From the NCBI GenBank assembly GCA_025934595.1, contig JAICXU010000003.1, positions 1-22,193 on the forward strand: a stretch of 22,193 bases of DNA, in the 5' to 3' direction. Shown piece after piece: positions 8,803 through 14,377 of the stretch. This DNA comes from Polyangiaceae bacterium (lineage in GTDB: Bacteria > Myxococcota_A > Polyangia > Polyangiales > Polyangiaceae). How positions within the stretch are numbered: position 1 is the stretch's first letter; the number at the start of each line of letters is the position of its first letter. The position numbers and the translations under genes were made by a program. A model generated the notes under the pieces. It had not been told where the DNA came from. It saw only the letters and a list, made by a program, of their open reading frames with translations, and did no database searches.

Positions 8803-9264
8803 ATGAAACGCGCAAAACGAGCCTTTCGCACGGTGTTTGCGGCTGCGTGCATTTCGCCGCTTTTTTTCACGGTCGCGTGCAATCTGTTGAAGCACGACGA
8901 CGCAGCCGATGCCGCGGCTGCCGAAACTGCGACCGCGACGGTCGCGGTCACGACGACGCCGCCCGAAACGGCGACGGCTCCCCCGACGACGGCGCCTCTC
9001 ACGACCGTGGTTCCCGCCGGAGCGAAGAAGACCGGAAAAACCGTGAAGCTCGCCGACGGCGGCACGGGCGCGGTCCTCGCGCTCACCGATGGCGGTCAAG
9101 CCATCGTTCCGACGTTCGCGTTGCCCTCGTCGCTGCCGAGCACGTTGCCGAGCGGTTTCCCGACGACGCTGCCCAGCACCTTTCCGACGACGCTGCCGAG
9201 CAACCTGCAAGTGCCGAGCGGATTCAAATTGCCCACCTTTCCCACGGCATCGGCCAGCCACTGA
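8803..9264 (+). CDS. Small Thr/Pro-rich lipoprotein with tetrapeptide repeats
   Basis: The 153-residue protein starts MKRAKRAFRTVFAAAC and has a likely lipobox ending at Cys26 (FTVAC), so it is predicted to be lipidated and exported. An Ala/Thr/Pro-rich low-complexity linker (about 35-75) follows, then a short segment with two DGG turns. The C-terminal part is built of [L/F]-P-[S/T]-x tetrapeptides. I recognise no family. The frame is open further upstream, but ATG at 8803 is the start that puts the signal sequence at the N-terminus. The stop is separated by one base from the GTG of the kinase gene, so the two are probably translationally coupled and may work together. Function is unknown; a wall-spanning or surface-exposed spacer is one possibility. 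Confidence 0.75.
   Translation: MKRAKRAFRTVFAAACISPLFFTVACNLLKHDDAADAAAAETATATVAVTTTPPETATAPPTTAPLTTVVPAGAKKTGKTVKLADGGTGAVLALTDGGQAIVPTFALPSSLPSTLPSGFPTTLPSTFPTTLPSNLQVPSGFKLPTFPTASASH
9121..9204 (+). repeat. Seven tandem 12-bp units encoding [L/F]-P-[S/T]-x
   Basis: Seven consecutive 12-bp units are seen (for example ctgccgagcacg, ttgccgagcggt, ttcccgacgacg, ctgcccagcacc). They encode LPSS, LPST, LPSG, FPTT, LPST, FPTT and LPSN. The units have diverged at synonymous positions yet keep the amino-acid pattern, suggesting selection on the protein. Looser copies continue to about 9243 (VPSG, LPTF). Confidence 0.8.
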
Positions 9265-9265
9265 C

Positions 9266-10639
9266 GTGACGGCGGTGGCGAGCACGGAAGCCGCGCGTCT
9301 CGTCTCTCCGACGCCGCTGCCGCGAAAATTCGGACGCTACACGTTGTTCGATTTCGTCGGTCGTGGCGGCATGGCCGAGATTTATCTCGCGCGATCGACG
9401 ACCGATCTCGGCGCGGCCCGCCTGTCGGTCGTGAAGCTGATTTTGTCGGAATACACGGCATTTCCGAAGTTCGCGGAGATGCTCACGTTCGAGGCGAAGC
9501 TCGCCGCGCAATTGAGCCACGCGAACGTGGTGCAGGTGTTCGACCTCGGACGCGAGGACGATCGGCTCTTCATCGGGATGGAGTACGTCGAGGGCTTCGA
9601 TCTCAACGCGCTCCTTCGTCGTTGCTCGCAACAAAAAATTCCTCTGCCGATCGACTTCGCGCTGTTCATCGTCGCGAGCGCGCTTCGCGGTCTCGATTAC
9701 GCACACCGACGCACGGACGAAACGGGTAAGCCGCTCGGCATCGTGCATCGGGACGTGTCGCCGTCGAACTTGCTCGTCTCGTTCGAGGGAGAGGTGAAGC
9801 TCTGCGATTTCGGAATCGCGCACGCGAACGACGCGATGTCGAATTTGTCGAGCGTCGTGGGTGCTCCGTATCGCCGCGCCGACGAGAGCTTCAGCGAAGC
9901 GCTCCAAGGCAAGGCGGGCTACATGTCACCCGAGCACGCACGCGGAGAGTCGATCGACGCGCGCGCCGACGTCTTCGCCGCGGGCATCGTTTTGTGGGAG
10001 CTGCTCGCCGGACGCCGCATGTATCGCATCGGCGATGGATCGGGCGGAACGTCACTCGTCGAGATCGCACGAAAGGCGGAAATTCCTGCCCTTTCGGAGC
10101 GCGGCATCCCCGAAGAAGCGAAGCTGCACGGCATCGTGAAAAAAGCGCTCGCGAAGGACAAGAACGATCGCTACGCGTCGGCGGCGGCGTTCTTGCGCGA
10201 CCTCGAGGGCTACATGATGGACGCGCGGATGATGGCGAGCCCGCTCAAGCTCGGCGAGTGGATGGCCGAGCACTTCGGCACCGAGCTCATCGAACGCCGG
10301 CGCGCGCGCGAGCGAGGAGCCGCCGCGCTCGCGAAAGGCCCGCTCGTCGTCTTGACACCGCTCGAGACGCCGAAGGTCACGCCGGAGGTGCCGAAAGAGA
10401 TGGACGCGAACGCGCTGGTTTCGTCGGTGCCGTCGTCGGTCGATCCGGTGAAAGAGCCGTCGCCCACGCCGTCTTCCGTGCGCAACGTCGCGCGCGCGGA
10501 CGAGGAGGAGATTCCGCCCGCGGCGATGCTCGTCAAGAACAGCGAGCCGCCGGGGTGGATGGTGCTCGTGCTCATCGGCGGCGCGACGCTGATCGTCACC
10601 GGCGTGCTCCTGCTCTTCTTGCTCACTCACCACTCTTGA
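9266..10639 (+). CDS. Eukaryote-type Ser/Thr protein kinase with C-terminal membrane anchor
   Basis: The 457-residue protein (GTG start) has a Hanks-type kinase domain at about 24-320. Visible motifs are the glycine-rich loop VGRGGMAEIY at 31-40, Lys57 in VVKLI, Glu76, HRDVSPSNLL with Asp163 and Asn168, DFG at 181-183, GYMSPEHARGE with Glu223, and DARADVFAAG. All catalytic residues are present, so it should be active. A Pro/Ser-rich juxtamembrane region (about 360-428) leads to one membrane helix (about 431-453), with only LTHHS after it. The catalytic part is cytoplasmic and there is essentially no external sensor domain. The frame is open to a start inside the lipoprotein gene, but the GTG at 9266, one base after that gene's stop, gives a sensible N-terminus. 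It is followed 27 bp later by priA. Substrates are unknown. Confidence 0.93.
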   Translation: MTAVASTEAARLVSPTPLPRKFGRYTLFDFVGRGGMAEIYLARSTTDLGAARLSVVKLILSEYTAFPKFAEMLTFEAKLAAQLSHANVVQVFDLGREDDRLFIGMEYVEGFDLNALLRRCSQQKIPLPIDFALFIVASALRGLDYAHRRTDETGKPLGIVHRDVSPSNLLVSFEGEVKLCDFGIAHANDAMSNLSSVVGAPYRRADESFSEALQGKAGYMSPEHARGESIDARADVFAAGIVLWELLAGRRMYRIGDGSGGTSLVEIARKAEIPALSERGIPEEAKLHGIVKKALAKDKNDRYASAAAFLRDLEGYMMDARMMASPLKLGEWMAEHFGTELIERRRARERGAAALAKGPLVVLTPLETPKVTPEVPKEMDANALVSSVPSSVDPVKEPSPTPSSVRNVARADEEEIPPAAMLVKNSEPPGWMVLVLIGGATLIVTGVLLLFLLTHHS

Positions 10640-10666
10640 TGCGCGACTGGCCTGCGCGCTCCTGAC

Positions 10667-12934
10667 GTGAAACTCGCTGACGTCGCACTGCCGGTCCCGC
10701 TCGCGCACGCGTTCACGTACACGCTGCCGGACGCCTTGATCGATCGCGTCGTGCCCGGCGCGCGCGTCGTCGTGCCATTTGGCTCGAGAAATTCCGTGGG
10801 AATCGTCGTCGACGTGAAGGACGGCGAGCCGCCGCCGAACGCGAAGGAGGTGCTCTCGACGTTCGACGAAGCGCCCGCGCTCCCGTCCGATCTGCTCGCG
10901 TTCTTGCGCGATGTCTCGAGCTATTACCTCGCTCCCATCGGCGAGGTCGTGAAGCTCGCTCTGCCGCCCGAGGATCGCGCCGCCGCGAAGGCGAAATCCA
11001 AGCCTTCGCTGTTCGATCCGAAGAAGGGTCTCTCGACTCGTAAGGTCCAATGGGTCTGTCCAGAAGCACACCTAGATGCCCAAATGGGCAAGCATGTGTC
11101 GGGACAAGCACATATGGTGCTCTCGTACGTCCGCGCGCAGGGAGAAGCGCCGATCACGAAGCTCGAGACGCAGTGGAAGAGCGCACGCGCGGCGGTGAAG
11201 AAGCTCGTGGAGCTCGGGCTCGTGCGAATCGAGGAACGTGACGCGAAGTCGGATCCCTTCTTCGAGAATGCCGTCGCTCGTGACGCCGCGCCGGAGCCCA
11301 CCGAGCCGCAAGCCGACGCGATGCGCGCGATCAACGACGCGATCGAAAAGGGGGAAGGCGGCGCTACGTTCTTGCTCCATGGCGTCACGGGATCGGGCAA
11401 GACCGAGGTGTATCTGTCCGCCATCGATCGCGCGATCCGCCAGAAAAAAGGCGCGATCGTGCTCGTGCCGGAGATCGCGCTCACCCCGCAGCTCGTGTCT
11501 CGTTATCGCGCGCGTTTCGGAGACGACGTCGCCGTCGTGCATTCCGCCCTCACCCCGCGCGAGCGCTACGACACGTGGATGCGACTTCGTCGCTCCGAGC
11601 TCCGCGTCGTCATCGGTGCGCGGAGCGCGCTCTTCACGCCCGTTCCCGAGGTCGGTCTCGTGATCGTCGACGAAGAGCACGATCCGTCGTTCAAACAAGA
11701 AGAAGGTGTTCGCTACCACGCGCGCGACATGGCGATCCTCCGCGCGCATCGGAGCCACGGCGTGTGCGTGCTCGGTAGCGCCACGCCGTCGCTCGAGACC
11801 GAGCATCTCGCGCGAACGGGAAAAGCGAAAAAGCTATTTTTACCGGAGCGAGCGCGCGGTCAGGCGATGCCGGTCGTCGAAGTGATCGACCTCCGCCGTA
11901 TGGGCCCCGGCCCCACCGGCGACAAGCGTCTCAGCTTGCCGCTGCACCGTGCGATCGAAAAGGCGCTCGCGCAAAAAGAACAGACGATCCTGTTCTTGAA
12001 CCGGCGCGGATTTTCGCCGAGCGTGCGCTGCGAGTCCTGCGGCGAAATGTTGTCGTGCCCGCAGTGCTCCGTGGCGCTCACGTTCCACCTCGCGTTCAAA
12101 AAGGGCGGCGCGGGATCACTTCGCTGCCATTATTGCGATTACCGCACCGACCTCTTCGAAGAGTGCCCGAAGTGCAAAGAGGACGCGCTCGTTCTGGAAG
12201 GCCTCGGCACCGAGAAGCTCGAGGAGACGCTGCAACACGCGTTTCCCGACGCGAAAATCGCGCGCCTCGATCGTGACGTCGCCACCGGCAAGAACATCGA
12301 GAAGATCATCGAGCGCGTGCGAAACCGCGAGGTCGACATTTTGGTGGGCACGCAGATGGTCACGAAAGGCCATGATTTGCCGCATGTCACGCTCGTCGGC
12401 GTCGTGAACGCGGACGCGGCGCTTTCGATGCCGGATTTTCGCGCCGCCGAGCGCACGTTCCATTTGCTCGTGCAAGTCGCCGGTCGTGCCGGACGCGGCG
12501 ACACCGCCGGCAAGGTGCTCATCCAAACGTACGATCCGGATCACCCCGCGATCTCGTACGCGACGAAGCACGACGTGATGGGATTTCTCGAGCGCGAGCT
12601 CATGGACCGCAAGGAGCTCGCGTATCCGCCCTTCACGCGCGCCGCGCTCGTCCGCGTGGACTCGCTCGACGAGCAAGAAGCGCGCGACGCGGCGGCGGCG
12701 CTCGCGGAGATCGCGCGAAAGGCAGCCTCGCAAGAAACATGCAAAGTGCATGTACTTGGGCCAGCGCCTGCGCCGCTCTCGCGGCTTCGGGCGCGCTATC
12801 GGTTTCGCGTGATGCTTCGCTCGGAGGAGAGAACGCCGCTTCGTCGCGTGCTCCTCGCGGTCGAGCGATCGCGAGGCCAATTTCCGCGCAGCGTGCGCAC
12901 CGGCATCGACGTCGATCCCGTTCAGCTTCTCTGA
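10667..12934 (+). CDS. priA: Primosomal replication-restart helicase PriA
   Basis: The 755-residue protein has the PriA architecture. An N-terminal 3'-end-binding domain starts at the GTG (MKLADVALPVPLAHAFTYTL) and a winged-helix region lies at about 110-215. Helicase lobe 1 has Walker A GVTGSGKT (239-246, Lys245) and Walker B DEEH (335-338). Eight cysteines form two zinc sites (455, 458, 464, 467, 487, 490, 500, 503), and helicase lobe 2 contains TQMVTKGHDLP and VAGRAGRG. PriA binds stalled or collapsed forks and loads DnaB to restart replication. The gene lies 27 bp after the kinase, probably in the same operon. Two stretches (about 11058-11118 and 12725-12770) use codons unlike the rest of the gene and contain dyads, but the frame is intact. 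The assignment is secure. Confidence 0.97.
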   Translation: MKLADVALPVPLAHAFTYTLPDALIDRVVPGARVVVPFGSRNSVGIVVDVKDGEPPPNAKEVLSTFDEAPALPSDLLAFLRDVSSYYLAPIGEVVKLALPPEDRAAAKAKSKPSLFDPKKGLSTRKVQWVCPEAHLDAQMGKHVSGQAHMVLSYVRAQGEAPITKLETQWKSARAAVKKLVELGLVRIEERDAKSDPFFENAVARDAAPEPTEPQADAMRAINDAIEKGEGGATFLLHGVTGSGKTEVYLSAIDRAIRQKKGAIVLVPEIALTPQLVSRYRARFGDDVAVVHSALTPRERYDTWMRLRRSELRVVIGARSALFTPVPEVGLVIVDEEHDPSFKQEEGVRYHARDMAILRAHRSHGVCVLGSATPSLETEHLARTGKAKKLFLPERARGQAMPVVEVIDLRRMGPGPTGDKRLSLPLHRAIEKALAQKEQTILFLNRRGFSPSVRCESCGEMLSCPQCSVALTFHLAFKKGGAGSLRCHYCDYRTDLFEECPKCKEDALVLEGLGTEKLEETLQHAFPDAKIARLDRDVATGKNIEKIIERVRNREVDILVGTQMVTKGHDLPHVTLVGVVNADAALSMPDFRAAERTFHLLVQVAGRAGRGDTAGKVLIQTYDPDHPAISYATKHDVMGFLERELMDRKELAYPPFTRAALVRVDSLDEQEARDAAAALAEIARKAASQETCKVHVLGPAPAPLSRLRARYRFRVMLRSEERTPLRRVLLAVERSRGQFPRSVRTGIDVDPVQLL
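11077..11090. repeat. Inverted repeat TGCCCA-AA-TGGGCA inside an atypical-codon patch of priA
   Basis: A perfect 6-bp dyad with a 2-base centre lies in the region coding between PriA's N-terminal and helicase parts. Just after it, ATGTG (11094-11098) and CACAT (11109-11113) form a second, looser dyad around TGTC-GG-GACA. The surrounding codons (CCA, GCA, CTA, GAT, GGA, GCA) are ones the gene otherwise avoids. Whether this has any function is unknown. Confidence 0.45.
12737..12753. repeat. Inverted repeat ACATGCA-AAG-TGCATGT near the 3' end of priA
   Basis: A perfect 7-bp dyad with a 3-base centre lies within the coding sequence. The codons around it (ACA, AAA, CAT, GTA, CTT, GGG, CCA, CCT) again differ from the GC-rich codons used elsewhere. 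It might be a protein-binding site or a remnant of local recombination; nothing in the sequence decides this. Confidence 0.45.
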
Positions 12935-12980
12935 ATCATCGAAGAAAAGCGCTCGCGGAAGAAATGGTAGGGTCGGCTTC

Positions 12981-13607
12981 GTGGCGAAGCCGAAAGCGAC
13001 GTCGAATGGAGCCTTCTCACTCGGCACGCGGCTCGAATCCGAGCGGCTCGTCATGCGGTCGCTCGTGCCGGCCGACATTCCCGCCCTCTATCGTGCGCTT
13101 CGTCGCAACGTCGATTATCTCCGGCCGGTCTCGCCCGCGCCGCCTCCCGAAGATCGCCGCGTCACGCTCGCCCTCGCGACGCGCGAGGTGCAACGGTGGC
13201 GCACGCTGTGGCGTCGCGGCGACACGTTTGCTCTCTACATGTATCCACGCGGCGAGGAACGGGGACCGAAGACGCGCATCATCGGACGCGTGAGCCTCAC
13301 GCGCATCACGCGGGGTGCATTCCAGAATTGCTATCTCGGTTACTTCATCGACAAGGACGAGCAGGGCAAAGGCTTGATGACGGAAGCCGTGCGACGCGCG
13401 CTCACGTTCGGGTTCGGTCCCCTCGGTCTCCACCGCGTGCAAGCGGCGATCATGCCGCGCAATGCGCCGAGCCTTCGCGTCGCGGATCGCTGCGGCTTTC
13501 GGAAGGAGGGGCTCGCGCGCCGTTATCTGCAAATCGCCGGGCAATGGGAAGACCACGAAATCTTCGCGCTCACGAGCGAGGAATGGCCGAAAGAGCCGCA
13601 AAAATAA
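12981..13607 (+). CDS. GNAT acetyltransferase, RimJ/RimL-like
   Basis: The 208-residue protein (GTG start) has the layout of the RimJ/RimL branch of GNAT enzymes. It shows LESERLVMRSLVPADIPALY near 18-37, the strand GRVSLTRIT at 102-110, and acetyl-CoA-binding DEQGKGLMTEAVRRAL at 126-141 (QxxG/A type P-loop). It ends with the characteristic NAPSLRVADRCGFRKEG (161-177) and a final WEDHEIFALTSEEW. RimJ/RimL enzymes acetylate N-termini of ribosomal proteins, but many relatives modify other amines, so the substrate is open. It begins 46 bp after priA with no strong ribosome site. An upstream continuation of the frame is not supported by family length. Family call firm, substrate unknown. Confidence 0.9.
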   Translation: MAKPKATSNGAFSLGTRLESERLVMRSLVPADIPALYRALRRNVDYLRPVSPAPPPEDRRVTLALATREVQRWRTLWRRGDTFALYMYPRGEERGPKTRIIGRVSLTRITRGAFQNCYLGYFIDKDEQGKGLMTEAVRRALTFGFGPLGLHRVQAAIMPRNAPSLRVADRCGFRKEGLARRYLQIAGQWEDHEIFALTSEEWPKEPQK

Positions 13608-13665
13608 GCTCGAAATACGTGTAAGTCGCACGCAACTATTTCTCCGCGATCGCCGATACACCGGG

Positions 13666-14298
13666 ATGTGGATTGCGATCTCGGAATGGCTCGGCGACAT
13701 CGTCTCGCCGGAGCGTTGCGCGGCGTGCGACGAGCACGTGAAACCGCGTCGAATCTTTTGCCCGCCATGCGCGATGACGCTCGAGGCGCGTACGACGGAC
13801 GCCGCCGTCGCTCCCTACCGGTATGGTGGAGCGCTCGCGCGCGCGATCGTGCGATTCAAGTACGAAGGTCGGAGCGACCTCGCGCGCCCATTGGGCTCGC
13901 TGCTCCTCCGCGCCGCGCCGATGTTCGAGCCGCTCGGCGTCGATCTCGTCGTGCCCGTTCCATTGCACTTCGCGAGGCTCGCCGATCGCGGATTCAATCA
14001 AGCCGCCCTTCTCGCCGCTCCGCTCGCACGCGCGCTCGGCGCGACTCACGAGCCGCGCGCGCTCGTTCGTGTGCGGGATACGTCGCGTCAGGCGGATCTC
14101 GATCGGACCTCGCGTCTCACGAACGTCAGCTTCGCGTTTGCGGCGCGCGACCCCGCCGTCGTGGAAGGCAAACGCGTGCTCCTCGTCGACGATGTGCGCA
14201 CGACGGGGTCCACGCTCCGCGCATGTGCGGCGGCGCTGACGAGCGCGGGCGCGGGATTCGTTCATGCGATTGCGCTTGCATTTGCCGAGGATTTTTGA
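13666..14298 (+). CDS. comF: ComF family phosphoribosyltransferase-like protein
   Basis: The 210-residue protein has an N-terminal four-cysteine zinc ribbon (Cys18, Cys21, Cys32, Cys35) followed by a type I phosphoribosyltransferase fold. Visible motifs are VAPYRYGGALARAIVRFKY (48-66), VVPVPLHFARLADRGFNQAALLA (95-117), and the PRPP-binding loop VLLVDDVRTTGST at 171-183. ComF proteins support DNA uptake in naturally competent bacteria and interact with PriA in some of them, which makes the nearby priA notable. The frame is open upstream to 13462, inside the acetyltransferase gene, but ATG at 13666 is chosen because the zinc ribbon then sits at the N-terminus as in the family. The stop codon is part of a dyad that follows the gene. 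The family call is strong; the cellular role here is inferred. Confidence 0.92.
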   Translation: MWIAISEWLGDIVSPERCAACDEHVKPRRIFCPPCAMTLEARTTDAAVAPYRYGGALARAIVRFKYEGRSDLARPLGSLLLRAAPMFEPLGVDLVVPVPLHFARLADRGFNQAALLAAPLARALGATHEPRALVRVRDTSRQADLDRTSRLTNVSFAFAARDPAVVEGKRVLLVDDVRTTGSTLRACAAALTSAGAGFVHAIALAFAEDF

Positions 14299-14317
14299 TT
14301 TTTCGCGGCAAAATCAA
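14295..14317. promoter_or_regulatory. AT-rich dyad TTGATTTT-N7-AAAATCAA at the comF stop
   Basis: Perfect 8-bp arms flank TCGCGGC, and the left arm contains the comF stop codon. It is strikingly AT-rich for this sequence. It lies just upstream of TTGGTC (14327-14332) and TATCAT (14352-14357), which resemble promoter boxes but are 20 bp apart. It could be an operator for the next gene or a weak terminator; no T-run follows on the plus strand, which argues against a classic terminator. Confidence 0.4.
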
Positions 14318-14377
14318 CGCCGACAATTGGTCACGATCCGCACGGCTCGCGCTATCATTGTAACCGATGGTGCACCG

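Noticed and set aside
7262..8806. 514-residue open frame on the plus strand opposite the ABC1 kinase
   Set aside because: Low-complexity Arg/His/Leu-rich translation with no domain; the minus-strand kinase has all family motifs.
9089..9265. Upstream extension of the Ser/Thr kinase frame
   Set aside because: It runs through the lipoprotein gene in another frame as Arg/Cys-rich nonsense; GTG at 9266 gives a normal N-terminus.
12116..13078. 320-residue minus-strand frame under priA and the acetyltransferase
   Set aside because: It is antisense to secure genes, has no motif, and has shadow-type composition.
14264..14377. Extension of the GYF-like gene into comF
   Set aside because: The extra residues are basic and unrelated to the domain, and would overlap comF by 35 bp. 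TTG at 14327 remains possible, so this is rejected only as the preferred start.
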